Shown: positions 1 through 8,754 of the stretch, piece after piece | Layout of the letters: every line of letters starts with the position of its first letter | Numbering within the stretch: position 1 is the first letter of the stretch | Assembly: GCF_003097355.1 (NCBI RefSeq) | Contig: NZ_PYUI01000005.1 | Span: 157,052-221,051 of the forward strand | DNA length: 64,000 bases | Origin: Arthrobacter sp. H-02-3 | GTDB taxonomy: Bacteria; Actinomycetota; Actinomycetes; Actinomycetales; Micrococcaceae | Direction: 5' to 3' | Notes under the pieces: model-generated | Told to the model about the DNA's origin: nothing | Databases searched by the model: none | The model's input: the letters and a program-made list of their open reading frames with translations, nothing else | Made by a program: the position numbers and the translations under genes

Positions 1-12
1 CGGAGGCCTGCC

Positions 13-57
13 AATTCGCCGGAAGCTTGCGGCGACCTCACACGGGTCCGGCGAATT
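13..57. repeat. Dispersed intergenic palindromic repeat, copy A
   Basis: AATTCGCCGGA (13-23) and TCCGGCGAATT (47-57) form a perfect 11-bp inverted repeat, with a GGAAGCTT core at 21-28. A related element of the same internal length lies at 3281-3341. Both copies are in intergenic DNA, so this looks like a REP-like dispersed element. Its function is unknown. Confidence 0.6.
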
Positions 58-121
58 CGCGTGCCTGTTGCCGGAGACGTCTGTGCCGGATGGACCCGGT
101 GTGCCGGCCGCGCGCCGGGCG

Positions 122-127
122 TAGAGT
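122..127 (+). promoter_or_regulatory. Putative -10 box of a leaderless promoter
   Basis: TAGAGT lies exactly six bases before the ATG at 134, with no Shine-Dalgarno sequence between them. This spacing places the transcription start at or next to the start codon, as in leaderless actinobacterial mRNAs. No convincing -35 box was found. Confidence 0.45.
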
Positions 128-133
128 GAGCCC

Positions 134-1147
134 ATGAAGCGTGTGGTGATCGACCGCTTCGGCGGCCCCGAGGTCTTGAATGTGGTGGAGGTCGCGGATC
201 CCCGGCCGGGCCCGGGCGAAGTCCGTGTCACGGTCCTCGCCTCCGGCGTTTCGTTCACCGACGCACAACTGCGGGCCGGTACCTATCTCGGCGGGCCGAA
301 GCCGCCGTTCACGCCCGGCTACGAGCTCGTCGGCGTCGTCGATGAACTCGGACCCGGCTGCTCGCGGATACGCGTGGGAGACCGCATCGGCGCGCTGACA
401 GTGTGGGGCGCCAACGCCGAGAAGGTCTGCGTGCCGGAAGTGTATGCGGTGGAGGTGCCCGAGGACCTCGACCCGGCCGAGGTCGTGAGCCTCGTCTTCC
501 CCTACATGACCGCCTACCAGTTGCTGCACCGCACGGCCAAGGCGAAGCCCGGGGAGAGCGTTCTGGTGCACGGCGCGGCTGGCCGGGTAGGCACAGCGAT
601 CCTCGAGCTCGGAGCGCTGGCCGGCCTCCGCCTCTACGGGACTGCTGCCGGCCGGGACCGTGCTGCCGTGGAGCGGCTCGGCGCGGTGGCAATCGACTAC
701 AAGAACGAGGACTTCCTGGCCCGGCTCCGCGGGCTCACCGGCGACGGCGTGGACATAGCCCTCGACGGGATCGGCGGCGCGTTGTCGCTACGTTCCTTCC
801 GCGCACTCCGGCCCGGCGGACGGCTCGTGGTGTTCGGCCGCTATGCCACCATCGCTAAGGGGCGCAAGAACTGGCCCGGGGTGGTCGCCTGGTACGCGGC
901 AACCGGGAGCGTCGCCCTCTGGGGCTGGCTTTCACCCCGCCGAAAGGTGCTGTCCTACCGAATCCAGAAGTTGCGCATCCATCACCAGGACTGGTTCCAG
1001 GCGGATTTCCTGGTGCTCCTCGGGATGCTCCGCCGTGGCGAGATCCACCCTGTGGTGGCCGAGCGGCTGCCGCTTTCGGAGGCCCGGCGCGCCCACGAAC
1101 TACTGGGAAGCACGGCGGCAACAGGGAAGATCGTGCTCGTTCCCTAA
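134..1147 (+). CDS. Zinc-type/quinone oxidoreductase-like protein (MDR superfamily)
   Basis: A 337-aa medium-chain dehydrogenase/reductase. The N-terminal GroES-like catalytic domain (about residues 1-120, with the motif PFTPGYELVGVV) is followed by a Rossmann NAD(P)H domain with HGAAGRVGTAILELG at about residue 150. No zinc-ligand cysteines are seen at the usual positions, which favours the quinone oxidoreductase/VAT-1-like branch that reduces quinones or enones with NADPH. It is probably a cytosolic enzyme acting on an unknown electrophilic carbonyl. The gene is monocistronic and is read toward a convergent GHKL ATPase gene. The substrate cannot be read from the sequence. Confidence 0.85.
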   Translation: MKRVVIDRFGGPEVLNVVEVADPRPGPGEVRVTVLASGVSFTDAQLRAGTYLGGPKPPFTPGYELVGVVDELGPGCSRIRVGDRIGALTVWGANAEKVCVPEVYAVEVPEDLDPAEVVSLVFPYMTAYQLLHRTAKAKPGESVLVHGAAGRVGTAILELGALAGLRLYGTAAGRDRAAVERLGAVAIDYKNEDFLARLRGLTGDGVDIALDGIGGALSLRSFRALRPGGRLVVFGRYATIAKGRKNWPGVVAWYAATGSVALWGWLSPRRKVLSYRIQKLRIHHQDWFQADFLVLLGMLRRGEIHPVVAERLPLSEARRAHELLGSTAATGKIVLVP

Positions 1148-1192
1148 TCCGGCACGGTCACCGCCGGGTCACCGCGCGAACTCCGGCCGCGC

Positions 1193-3172
1193 CTAGCCCA
1201 GGAACGTGCGGTGGATGTCGCTCCCGTAGCGACGGATGATGTCCCGTTTGGCGGCCTGGAAGGCCTTAAGGTCGCCCGCATGCCCGTGCTGTTCCACGCG
1301 GCGCCTGGCCAGCTCGTCCGAGATCACGTCCAGGAAGAGCTCGGCCAGTAACAGCCGGGCGGAATCCCGGAAACGGCCGCGGCCGTCGACATACAGCTGG
1401 ACCGTCGGGGCGCCGGTGTTGATGATGACCTTGCGCTCCGCGGGGCTGTAGACGGCACGGTCCGCGCTGTTGTGCAGGGTGCGGAAGTCGTAGCCGGTGA
1501 AGAGGTCGACGCCGTGGTCCCGGCTCGGGCGGTGGACCTCGCGGTGCGCCGCCTGTTGCGCCGAGGCGTCGGTGGCGATGGCGTGGTGCGGCGGCTGGTC
1601 GGTGCTGCGGCGGGAGGCGTGTTCAGCGATAACGATCTCGCACAATGCCCAGTAGTCGCCAGCCCGGACAGTGATCTCGCCGTGTTCCCCCGCTCGGTCC
1701 CCCGCCATGGTCCACTCGATCCTCCGCGTGTCCCTGAGCGCGCTGACCGGGACCGGGGCGGGTGTGGGGTCAATCCGCAGTGAACCGGGCAACGCGAGCT
1801 CAAAGGTGAGCGTCCCGGCATCGGGCAGCTGGCCCGGATCCAGCAGCAGCGCGACATGGAACGGATGCCCCGGCGGGCGGTAGTAGAAGGGCGTTGTGAA
1901 CCGCAGGGCCGCGGGCGGCGCCCCGGCCGACGGCGAGCCGTCCCCGTTCCGGAGCGGCGGCGCCGTCTCCAGCCCCAAATCGATGACGGCTGCCTCGCTC
2001 ATGTGCTGCAGCAGGTGCTCGATCATCTCCGCGGTCCGCCCCGACGTCGTGGCGCGTTCCAGGTGGGTGAGCTTTTCTTTCTCAGCCTGCACGGGGCCGG
2101 CGATCATCCGGCTGACGGCGCGGGAGAAGGCTGCAACGAAGGGGTCCTTGAGATTCAGCCCCTCCCGCTCGTCGCTGATGATCGCCTTGCCCCGGCCCAG
2201 CATCTCGGTCAGTGCCGGGCAGCGCACGGTGCCGAAGAGGTATTCCGTGCCCACCTGGTTCTCGTACTCGAACAGTTGGCAGTCGAGCACGGCCATGCCG
2301 GATTCGACCACCAGGCCGGCAGTGCGTTCGTCGCCCTTGAGCGTCAGTTCCACGTCCCGTGCCCGCTTGAGCGTGACGGTGAACGGGAACTCCTCACCAT
2401 CAAGGCTGAAGCTTCCCGGCTGGTCGGGGCCGAGGAGCACGGTGGCCGGCGGTTCGTGGAAACGGATGTTCTCGCTGCCGTAGTCCTCGGCGCCGGGGCG
2501 TCCGTGCACCAGCTCCACCTCGCGCCGGTCCAGGACGTCCCGCAGGTAGATGTTGTCCGAGAGCGACTGAAGCAAGGTGGCGTGCTGGGTGATGGTGACG
2601 TGCGGATTGTCGACGACGATGGTCACGCGGGTTCCGTTGCCGGCGGGGATGTCCGTACCGTCGGCGCCGGCGTCGATGTCCCCGGCGGGGATGCCCAGCC
2701 GGGCGTAGTCTGCGGGGAAGGCGCGGCGGTCTGCGCCGTCGTCGTCGTAGAGGTAGCCGCCGTTCTCGCCGCGGAAGACGTCGATGCGGGTGAACCGGCC
2801 GTTCTGGATGGTCTCGATCCAGCCGTGGCCCAGGCCGAAGATGGCCTGCTTGAGCCCGCGGCCGAAGTACCCGCGGCCGGCGCCTTCGCCGCGGGCGAGC
2901 GGGCTGTGTGCACCGCCGTAGCTGAGGATGCGTCCGGCCTGCTCGAAGGACATGCCCTCCGCCTGGTCGCTGACCATCAGCACGGCCCCGGCGTGGTGGC
3001 GCTCGTAGCCGACGTGGATCCGGCCGGTCACGGACGCCCCGGCCTTCTCCAGCCGGGCGTAGCTGTCGTCGCTGTTGGTGATCAGTTCCACCAGGGCCTT
3101 CTCCACCGAGGCGAAGCGCCGGGAGTCGATCCCGATCACCCGCTGGTCCACTTGGATTTCGGCAACCGTCAT
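1193..3172 (-). CDS. Stand-alone GHKL (Hsp90-like/MORC-like) ATP-binding protein
   Basis: A 659-aa protein starting at the ATG at 3172, which follows GAGGT at a good ribosome-binding distance; the open frame continues upstream without a better start. Residues 1-180 form a histidine-kinase-like ATPase fold: N-box E29 to N33/D36 (ELITNSDD), G1 box D69-G73 (SDQAEGM), and a glycine-rich G2 lid at about 95-106 followed by LKQAIFGLG. There is no DHp or sensor domain, so it is not a sensor kinase. Residues about 200-659 match no family I recognise. Such lone GHKL proteins include MutL/MORC relatives and some bacterial defence proteins. Its cellular role is unknown, and the neighbours (a MOSC protein and an oxidoreductase) do not clarify it. 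Confidence 0.7.
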   Translation of the reverse strand: MTVAEIQVDQRVIGIDSRRFASVEKALVELITNSDDSYARLEKAGASVTGRIHVGYERHHAGAVLMVSDQAEGMSFEQAGRILSYGGAHSPLARGEGAGRGYFGRGLKQAIFGLGHGWIETIQNGRFTRIDVFRGENGGYLYDDDGADRRAFPADYARLGIPAGDIDAGADGTDIPAGNGTRVTIVVDNPHVTITQHATLLQSLSDNIYLRDVLDRREVELVHGRPGAEDYGSENIRFHEPPATVLLGPDQPGSFSLDGEEFPFTVTLKRARDVELTLKGDERTAGLVVESGMAVLDCQLFEYENQVGTEYLFGTVRCPALTEMLGRGKAIISDEREGLNLKDPFVAAFSRAVSRMIAGPVQAEKEKLTHLERATTSGRTAEMIEHLLQHMSEAAVIDLGLETAPPLRNGDGSPSAGAPPAALRFTTPFYYRPPGHPFHVALLLDPGQLPDAGTLTFELALPGSLRIDPTPAPVPVSALRDTRRIEWTMAGDRAGEHGEITVRAGDYWALCEIVIAEHASRRSTDQPPHHAIATDASAQQAAHREVHRPSRDHGVDLFTGYDFRTLHNSADRAVYSPAERKVIINTGAPTVQLYVDGRGRFRDSARLLLAELFLDVISDELARRRVEQHGHAGDLKAFQAAKRDIIRRYGSDIHRTFLG

Positions 3173-3280
3173 GCTTTTTACCTCGCTCACAACTTCGCTG
3201 TTGCTGCGCCGTCGGCACCGGACCGGGCCGATACGTGGAGCGTAGCAGTTTGGGCGCCAACACCGTTCCCCACGGCCGAG

Positions 3281-3341
3281 TTCGCCGGAAAGCTGCCGAT
3301 TCGCGGGAAGCTTCCGGCGAGCACGCAGGTTTCCGGCGAAT
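3281..3341. repeat. Dispersed intergenic palindromic repeat, copy B
   Basis: TTCGCCGGAAA (3281-3291) and TTTCCGGCGAA (3330-3340) are perfect 11-bp inverted arms, enclosing the palindrome GGAAGCTTCC at 3306-3315. Aligned with copy A (15-57), the core GGAAGCTT, the following CGGCGA and the terminal CCGGCGAA keep the same spacing (12 nt between the last two). It lies between the divergent GHKL and MOSC genes. Confidence 0.6.
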
Positions 3342-3407
3342 CCGGCGCGCAGCTTCGGCGTGGGGCCGCCGAGCCGTTGCATGGTGCCGAGTCTGTGCGA
3401 CGGAGGA

Positions 3408-3413
3408 TAGTTT
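3408..3413 (+). promoter_or_regulatory. Putative -10 box of a leaderless promoter
   Basis: TAGTTT lies six bases before the ATG at 3420, the same geometry as upstream of 134, 8755 and 41956. The GGAGG at 3402-3406 is too far from the ATG (13 nt) for a normal ribosome-binding site, which also favours a leaderless start. Confidence 0.45.
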
Positions 3414-3419
3414 GGTGGC

Positions 3420-3992
3420 ATGACGGCAAGCTACAGGTACGACGTCGAGATCCTCCATCTTCTCGTCTCTCCGGCGCACGCCTACTTCGGACGCGCACGG
3501 GACGGCGCGGCGGAGGTCCCCACCACGGACGCGGACCGGGTCGAGGTGGCGGCCGGCAAGGGCATCGTCGGCGACCGGTTCTTCGGCAAGGCCGCGCACA
3601 TGGACGCCGCCGTCACCCTCCTCGCGGTCGAAGCCCTCGAGGCGATGGCCGCGGAGCTGGGGGCCGGGCCCTTTGACCCGCTCCTGACCCGGCGCAATGT
3701 GGTCCTCCGGGGCGCCCACTTGGCTCCCCTGCTGGGTCAAGACTTCGCGCTCGAATCGCAAGGGGATGTGGTCCGGTTCCGGGCCGGACGGCCCGCCCAC
3801 CCCTGCGCGTGGATGGACCGGATGCTCGCGCCCGGAGCCCACGCCGCCATGCGGGGTCGGGGTGGCGTGCGTTGCCAGCCGCTCTCGGACGGCTTCCTGA
3901 GCCGCGGGCCGGCCGTGCTGGTCAGCCCTGTCCCGCTCGAGCCCGAGAAAGCCGGCCAGGCTGTGGTGCTCCGGCCGACACGCCTGCCGTAG
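3420..3992 (+). CDS. MOSC domain-containing protein
   Basis: A 190-aa protein that is almost entirely a MOSC domain (molybdenum cofactor sulfurase C-terminal-like). Visible features are GKGIVGDRFFGKAAH near residue 40, LLTRRNVVLRG near 90, and the conserved cysteine region RPAHPCAWMDRML near 120-135. MOSC proteins carry sulfur to the molybdenum cofactor or use it to reduce N-hydroxylated compounds (YiiM/mARC-like). No other molybdenum cofactor genes are nearby, so the partner is unknown. It is divergent from the GHKL gene across repeat copy B. Confidence 0.82.
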   Translation: MTASYRYDVEILHLLVSPAHAYFGRARDGAAEVPTTDADRVEVAAGKGIVGDRFFGKAAHMDAAVTLLAVEALEAMAAELGAGPFDPLLTRRNVVLRGAHLAPLLGQDFALESQGDVVRFRAGRPAHPCAWMDRMLAPGAHAAMRGRGGVRCQPLSDGFLSRGPAVLVSPVPLEPEKAGQAVVLRPTRLP

Positions 3993-4110
3993 CAGTCACC
4001 GGCTTGCGCGGGGTCCGGTGCTCGCAGCCCGCCGTCGTCGTTCTCCTCCTGCTGCGTACGGCGGCGCTACGGCTGGGCTGCGACGACGGGCGCGGCCGTA
4101 CGGCCAATAA

Positions 4111-4153
4111 CAATGCCCCGTTTGACGCATGTTGCGCATCAAACGGGGCATTG
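4111..4153. terminator. Bidirectional terminator between MOSC and ridA genes
   Basis: CAATGCCCCGTTTGA (4111-4125) pairs perfectly over 15 bp with TCAAACGGGGCATTG (4139-4153). It lies between two convergent genes. It has no long U-tract. Confidence 0.7.
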
Positions 4154-4191
4154 GCCGAGCGATCATTCCTCAGCGGAGTTCCCGGAGACAG

Positions 4192-4572
4192 CTAGGGAAT
4201 GGCGGCGACGACGTCGATCTCGACCAGGAAGTCGCCCAGGAACGATCCCACGGTGGTTCGGGCCGGGTAGGGGGCTTCGACGAACTCTGCGTAGGCTGCG
4301 TTGAACCCGGCAAAGTCGCGGCCCGGGTGGTGCAGATGGACGGTTGCCTTGACCACGTGGGAGAAGTTCAGGCCGTGCGCGCCGAGGACGGCGGCCAGGT
4401 TCTTCATCGTCTGCGCGGTCTGCTCTTCAATGGTGGTGCCGATTGTGTCGCCGGTGGCCGGGTCGTGCGGTGTCTGACCGGCGGTGTAGAGGAAGCCGTT
4501 GGCGGCGATGGCTTGGGAATAGGGACCCGCCGGGCTGGGCGCGAGATCGGTGCTGATCTGCTGTCGAGGCAT
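4192..4572 (-). CDS. RidA family enamine/imine deaminase
   Basis: A 126-aa RidA/YER057c/UK114 family protein. The start is the ATG at 4572, preceded by AAAGGA with a 9-nt gap; an earlier in-frame ATG at 4590 lies before this ribosome-binding site and was discarded. Family features are GPYSQAI near the N-terminus, LYTAGQTPHD, and the active-site arginine in PARTTVGSFL near the C-terminus. RidA proteins hydrolyse reactive 2-aminoacrylate-type imines released by PLP enzymes and amino acid oxidases. It is the last gene of an operon with an amino-acid-type ABC transporter and an FMN oxidase, so it may deal with imine intermediates of the imported substrate (inference). Confidence 0.88.
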   Translation of the reverse strand: MPRQQISTDLAPSPAGPYSQAIAANGFLYTAGQTPHDPATGDTIGTTIEEQTAQTMKNLAAVLGAHGLNFSHVVKATVHLHHPGRDFAGFNAAYAEFVEAPYPARTTVGSFLGDFLVEIDVVAAIP

Positions 4573-4640
4573 GGAACTGTGTCCTTTCATTCGGCCGGCC
4601 GGATGGCGGCCGGGGCTGCTGCGGTTCTGGCTGTTGATGT

Positions 4641-5405
4641 TTAGAGGACCTTTGACAGAAAGGCCTGTGTGCGTTCGTGTTGCGGGTTGCCCAGTACATC
4701 GGCCGGGGCTCCGCTTTCGACGACGACTCCCTGATCCATGAAGACCACCTGGTCGCTGACCTGGCGGGCGAAGCCGAGCTCGTGCGTCACTACGACCATG
4801 GTCATCCCAGCCTCGGCCAAGGACTTCATGACGTCTAGCACTTCGCCGACGAGTTCCGGATCGAGCGCCGATGTTGGTTCGTCGAAGAGCATGAGCTTGG
4901 GCTTCATGGCCAGTGCACGCGCAATAGCAATCCGCTGTTGCTGCCCGCCGGAGAGCTCCTGGGGGTATGACTGTCCCCTATTGCCGAGCCCAACACGGTC
5001 CAGCAGGGTCTGCGCCTCGGCGGTGACTTCGGGCCGGGGACGGCCAAGAACATGAACGGGCGCTTCCACGATATTCTCCAGCACGGTCATGTGCGGGAAC
5101 AGATTGAAGCGCTGGAAGACCATTCCTGCGGTCAGTCGTGAGCGTGCTGTCTGCCGCTCTTTCATTTCGTACAGCCGTCCGTTGCGCTCGGTGTAGCCGA
5201 CCATCTGTTCGTCCACGTACAGGCGTCCGGCGTCGACCTTTTCCAGGTGGTTGATGCACCGCAGGAAGGTCGTCTTTCCGGAACCGGACGGGCCGATCAG
5301 GCAGGTCACCGAGCCGCGTTCGACTCGCAAATCAATGCCCTTGAGGATTTCTGTTGAGCCGAAACTCTTGCGGACCCCCTGGGCTTCCACCATGGCGGTG
5401 TTCAT
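4641..5405 (-). CDS. Polar amino acid ABC transporter, ATP-binding subunit
   Basis: A 254-aa ABC ATPase of the GlnQ/HisP type. Walker A is [10 protein letters not shown], the signature is LSGGQQQR, Walker B is LMLFDEPTS, and the switch histidine is in VVVTHELGF. It powers uptake through the permease encoded just upstream, with which it overlaps by ATGA (5402-5405), implying translational coupling. The substrate is unknown; the transporter class usually imports amino acids or related small polar compounds. Confidence 0.92.
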   Translation of the reverse strand: MNTAMVEAQGVRKSFGSTEILKGIDLRVERGSVTCLIGPSGSGKTTFLRCINHLEKVDAGRLYVDEQMVGYTERNGRLYEMKERQTARSRLTAGMVFQRFNLFPHMTVLENIVEAPVHVLGRPRPEVTAEAQTLLDRVGLGNRGQSYPQELSGGQQQRIAIARALAMKPKLMLFDEPTSALDPELVGEVLDVMKSLAEAGMTMVVVTHELGFARQVSDQVVFMDQGVVVESGAPADVLGNPQHERTQAFLSKVL

Positions 5406-6349
5406 CGTATTGTCCTTGTCTTTGCAGGGCTCTTCGCACGGCGTGCCCGTCGCGGGGATACATCGAAGCCGCGTCCATAGCGCCGTTCAAGTTTGGCTTG
5501 GAAGAAGCTCAGGATGGTTGTCATCAGTAGGTACCAAAGGCTGGCGACAATTAGCAGCGGAATCGTTTGGTAGTTGTTGGAGTAGATAATCTGCGCCGAG
5601 TACAGCAGGTCCGAAATCGCCAGCACGCTGACCAGGGCCGTGCCCTTGAGCATGGAAATGACCTGGTTGCCGGTCGGCGGAAGGACCACGCGCATCGCCT
5701 GGGGAAGGATGACCCGGCGCATGAGCTGGCTGCCGTTCATCCCCAGGGCCCGGGCGGCGTCGTACTGTCCCTTGTCCACAGATCCGATGCCGCCGCGGAT
5801 GATCTCGGCCATGTAGGCGGCCTCATTCAGCGACAGCCCCAGCAACGCGGCGCCCAGGGGCGTGATGAGCACATTGGCCGATCCCAGGACCAGGGAGGGG
5901 CCGCCGAGAGGAAGACCGAAAGCGATCACCGGATACAGGGCGGCAATGTTGTACCAAAAGATCAGCTGCACGAGCAGCGGTGTGCCCCGGAAAAACCAGA
6001 TGTAGCCCCGACTGATGGTGCTCACGATCGGGTTGGCCGAGAGCCGCATGACCGCCAGAACCGTGCCCAGCGCGATGCCGACGCTCATGGAGACCACGGT
6101 CAGGAGGATGGTCAGCCCGGCCCCGGCGATGATCTGCGGGGAGAAGAGATAGGAGACGACGACGTCCCAGTGGTAGCGCTTGTTCACCGCCACGTCCCAG
6201 GTGGCGCTGAGTGCGATCAGGATGAGAACGACGGCGGTTGCCAGCCTGAGCGGGTGTTTGAGCGGCACCACCGGGATGGATTCGCCCTGTTCCGCCGGCG
6301 TGTTCTGACGGGTGTCCGGGAAGGACTGTTGTTGCTGCACGGTTGCCAC
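5402..6349 (-). CDS. Polar amino acid ABC transporter, permease subunit
   Basis: A 315-aa inner membrane permease of the HisM/GlnP family with about six membrane segments after a 40-aa cytoplasmic N-terminus rich in glutamine. The EAA loop that contacts the ATPase reads [20 protein letters not shown]. Both the N-terminus and the arginine-rich tail (RRARRAKS) are longer than usual for the family. It starts 3 nt after the substrate-binding protein gene and overlaps the ATPase gene by 4 nt. Confidence 0.9.
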   Translation of the reverse strand: MATVQQQQSFPDTRQNTPAEQGESIPVVPLKHPLRLATAVVLILIALSATWDVAVNKRYHWDVVVSYLFSPQIIAGAGLTILLTVVSMSVGIALGTVLAVMRLSANPIVSTISRGYIWFFRGTPLLVQLIFWYNIAALYPVIAFGLPLGGPSLVLGSANVLITPLGAALLGLSLNEAAYMAEIIRGGIGSVDKGQYDAARALGMNGSQLMRRVILPQAMRVVLPPTGNQVISMLKGTALVSVLAISDLLYSAQIIYSNNYQTIPLLIVASLWYLLMTTILSFFQAKLERRYGRGFDVSPRRARRAKSPAKTRTIR

Positions 6350-6352
6350 CTC

Positions 6353-7312
6353 CTATTGGGCGAAATTGACGCGGGCGTCGGTGATGGCGCTGGACTCAAG
6401 CCCGTACTTCCCGAGCACCTTGAGGTAGGAGTCACTCTTGATGACGCCGGAGAGCGCAGCGGAGACGGCTTTGATCAGGCCGGAGTCCTTGGGCATGCCC
6501 ACACCGACCGGAGTGAAGTCATATTTTGCGGCGATCTCGATCTGGGGGTTCTGCGTGGCAGCGAAGTTCAGAATCGGTGAATCCGCTAGCACTGCGTCCA
6601 GCCGTCCGCTGCTCAGGGCGGAGATTGCCTGCCGCGTGTCCTGGAACTCGCTTCTCTGGATGGTGTCCTTGCCGGCCGCTGTGCAGGCCTTGTCGTACTC
6701 GGGAACGTTGACCGTGAGCTGGTAGGACCCTGTCAGGAGGCCCACCTTTCGACCGCACAGGACGTGTTGATCGGTGATCCCCTGCGGGTTGCCCTTGGCC
6801 ACCGCGATGGAATTGCCCATTTGCATATAGTCAACGAAATCCAGGACCTCCATACGCTTCTCCGTGGGGGTCATCGAGGAGACAGTCATGTCGTACCTGC
6901 CCGCGGCGATGCCGGGGATGATGGAGTCGAAGTTGGCCACTTGGATCTCCACCTTCACGCCCAGGGCCTCCCCAAGGAGGCGCGCGATGTCCGGGTTGGT
7001 CCCCGTCATCTCCTGGGTTCCTTCACGGTAGAACTGCGTCGGCGGCTCGTTGGTGGGGATGGCAACGCGCAGGACCTTCGTTGATTTGATCGATTCCGGG
7101 AGCAACTGTGCGGCGGCATCGTTGACCGCGAGGGCAGGGACCCCGGTGCCGGACCCGCCGGAATCTCCCGACGGCGTCGACGGTGTCGATTGTGAAGTGG
7201 CGGTGCCTGGCGCGCAGGCGGTGGCCGCGAGCAGGAGCGCGGCCGTGGCGATGACGGCAGGGATGCCGCGTTGAATGCGCTTCACGGGAGAGTGTGCCGT
7301 GGGGGTTTTCAT
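6353..7312 (-). CDS. ABC transporter substrate-binding lipoprotein (SBP family 3)
   Basis: A 319-aa secreted lipoprotein. The signal peptide ends in the lipobox LLLAATAC near residue 33, followed by a Gly/Ser-rich linker and a periplasmic-binding fold (LRVAIPTNEPPTQFY, then ARLLGEALGVKVEIQVANFD). This is the family 3 (amino acid/opine) binding protein for the downstream permease and ATPase. Its ATG overlaps the stop codon of the FMN oxidase gene by one base (TGATG), so the two are translationally coupled. The ligand is unknown. Confidence 0.9.
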   Translation of the reverse strand: MKTPTAHSPVKRIQRGIPAVIATAALLLAATACAPGTATSQSTPSTPSGDSGGSGTGVPALAVNDAAAQLLPESIKSTKVLRVAIPTNEPPTQFYREGTQEMTGTNPDIARLLGEALGVKVEIQVANFDSIIPGIAAGRYDMTVSSMTPTEKRMEVLDFVDYMQMGNSIAVAKGNPQGITDQHVLCGRKVGLLTGSYQLTVNVPEYDKACTAAGKDTIQRSEFQDTRQAISALSSGRLDAVLADSPILNFAATQNPQIEIAAKYDFTPVGVGMPKDSGLIKAVSAALSGVIKSDSYLKVLGKYGLESSAITDARVNFAQ

Positions 7313-8625
7313 CAGGGGGTCCTCAGATCGGAGTAGGCCAACTCGGCAGCGGGAAATTTGGCAGAGGGGAATTCGGTGGGAAGGGTGCGGGTGAAGGCGT
7401 CGCTGCGGTGCCGGATCAGCTCACGGCCCTCGTCGCGCAGCTCCTGGATCGTCGACACTCCGAGCAGCATCATGGTGCGCGTCATTTCCGCTGCCAGCAG
7501 CTTCAGGACGTGGGCAACTCCTGTCTGGCCGGCGGCGGCTAGTCCGTAGAGGTAGGGGCGGCCGATGGAGCAGGCGTCGGCGCCCAGGGCCAGGGCCTTG
7601 ACGACGTCCGAGCCGCGGCGGATTCCGCCGTCGACGATGATTTCAACCCGGCCTGCCGTCGTCTCGACGATTTCGGGCAGTACGTCCAGGGCCGAGGCCA
7701 TGTGGTCCAACTGCCTGCCGCCGTGGTTGCTGACCTGGATGGCGTCGATGCCGATATCGGCTGCTATGACGGCGTCCCTGGGGTTGACGACGCCTTTGAG
7801 AATGATGGGACCGTTCCACCGCGCCCTGAGGTCCCGGATGTCGTCCCAGTCCGTCGGTTCGTACTGCCCCGCCAGCAGCGTCCGCCACATGTCGGGGGTG
7901 CTGGAGAGCGGGCCTTCAGGAATTTCGGCGTCCAGGTTCGGGAAGGCAATCGCATCGTTGGCCAGGAAACCAAGAGCCCACCGGGGATGCAGTGCCCCTT
8001 CGATGACGGTCTTGGGCTTGATGGACGGCGGCGCGGTGAATCCGTTGCGGTAGTCGCGTTCCCTGTGACCAATGGCCCGGCAGTCGACGTTGACCACAAG
8101 CGCTTCGTAGCCTGCGTTCGAGACCCGGTCCAGGGCAGCCTGAAGAAGGCCTTTGTCCGCCGTGGGCTCGAGGTTGAACCATCGCCGCAGCCCAGGGGTG
8201 GCGGCACTGACGTGCTCCATGGTTGTCGTGCTCAGGTGTGCCAGCCCGTAGGGAACGCCGGCTTCAAGTGCCGCGCGGGCTACGGCGGTCTCGCCGTCAG
8301 GGTGGAACAACCTGGTGCCGCCGGTTGGGGACAGGGTCAGTGGCATCGCAACCCGGCCGCCCAGAAGGGTGGAGCTGAGGTCCAGGTGCTCGACCGACCC
8401 CCACTTCGGGAGGAAGGCCCAGTCGTCAAATGACGACTGGTTGCGCCGCAAGGAGACCTCGTCCTCGCCGCCGCCCTCGATGTAGTCAAACACGCTCCCG
8501 GGGAGGCGCTTGGCGGCCATTTTCCTCATGTCCTCAACGCTGTAGCAACACCGCGACAGCCGCTCCGCCACTGACCGGGCAGGCCCTTGCACCGCGGCCA
8601 GCGACTTGATGTCTTTGATTCTCAT
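7312..8625 (-). CDS. FMN-dependent alpha-hydroxy-acid oxidase/dehydrogenase (LldD/LOX family)
   Basis: A 437-aa TIM-barrel flavoenzyme. FYDYIEGGGEDE-type N-terminal features (VFDYIEGGGEDE) and the active-site loop SNHGGRQLDH, with its catalytic His and Arg, identify the FMN-linked 2-hydroxy-acid dehydrogenase family (lactate, glycolate, mandelate). C-terminal phosphate binding is IIVDGGIRRGSDVVKALALG. The C-terminus has an extra tail of about 30 residues. It is the first gene of a five-gene operon with an amino-acid-type importer and RidA, and faces a PucR regulator. The substrate may be a hydroxy acid imported by this system rather than lactate (inference). Confidence 0.88.
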   Translation of the reverse strand: MRIKDIKSLAAVQGPARSVAERLSRCCYSVEDMRKMAAKRLPGSVFDYIEGGGEDEVSLRRNQSSFDDWAFLPKWGSVEHLDLSSTLLGGRVAMPLTLSPTGGTRLFHPDGETAVARAALEAGVPYGLAHLSTTTMEHVSAATPGLRRWFNLEPTADKGLLQAALDRVSNAGYEALVVNVDCRAIGHRERDYRNGFTAPPSIKPKTVIEGALHPRWALGFLANDAIAFPNLDAEIPEGPLSSTPDMWRTLLAGQYEPTDWDDIRDLRARWNGPIILKGVVNPRDAVIAADIGIDAIQVSNHGGRQLDHMASALDVLPEIVETTAGRVEIIVDGGIRRGSDVVKALALGADACSIGRPYLYGLAAAGQTGVAHVLKLLAAEMTRTMMLLGVSTIQELRDEGRELIRHRSDAFTRTLPTEFPSAKFPAAELAYSDLRTP

Positions 8626-8733
8626 TACGTGGGTCCTCTATTTCCTGGGTGGAACCTCGATCAACTTCGTCCCTCAATGGTGACGAAGATCTCACCCCGT
8701 CCATATGTAGATTCCTCCAAAAGAATGGATTTT

Positions 8734-8741
8734 CACATGTG
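8734..8741. promoter_or_regulatory. Palindrome in the hydroxy-acid oxidase/PucR divergent promoter region
   Basis: CACATGTG is an 8-bp perfect palindrome in the 129-bp intergenic region between divergent genes. It sits just upstream of the putative PucR-gene -10 box. It is a candidate regulator site, but short. Confidence 0.25.
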
Positions 8742-8742
8742 A

Positions 8743-8748
8743 TATCGT
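8743..8748 (+). promoter_or_regulatory. Putative -10 box of a leaderless promoter
   Basis: TATCGT lies six bases before the ATG at 8755, and there is no Shine-Dalgarno sequence. The geometry matches other leaderless-type starts in this window. Confidence 0.4.
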
Positions 8749-8754
8749 CCACGT

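Noticed and set aside
1856..3676. Long plus-strand open frame of 606 codons opposite the GHKL gene
   Set aside because: It is a GC-rich antisense shadow; the minus-strand protein has clear ATPase motifs and a ribosome-binding site.
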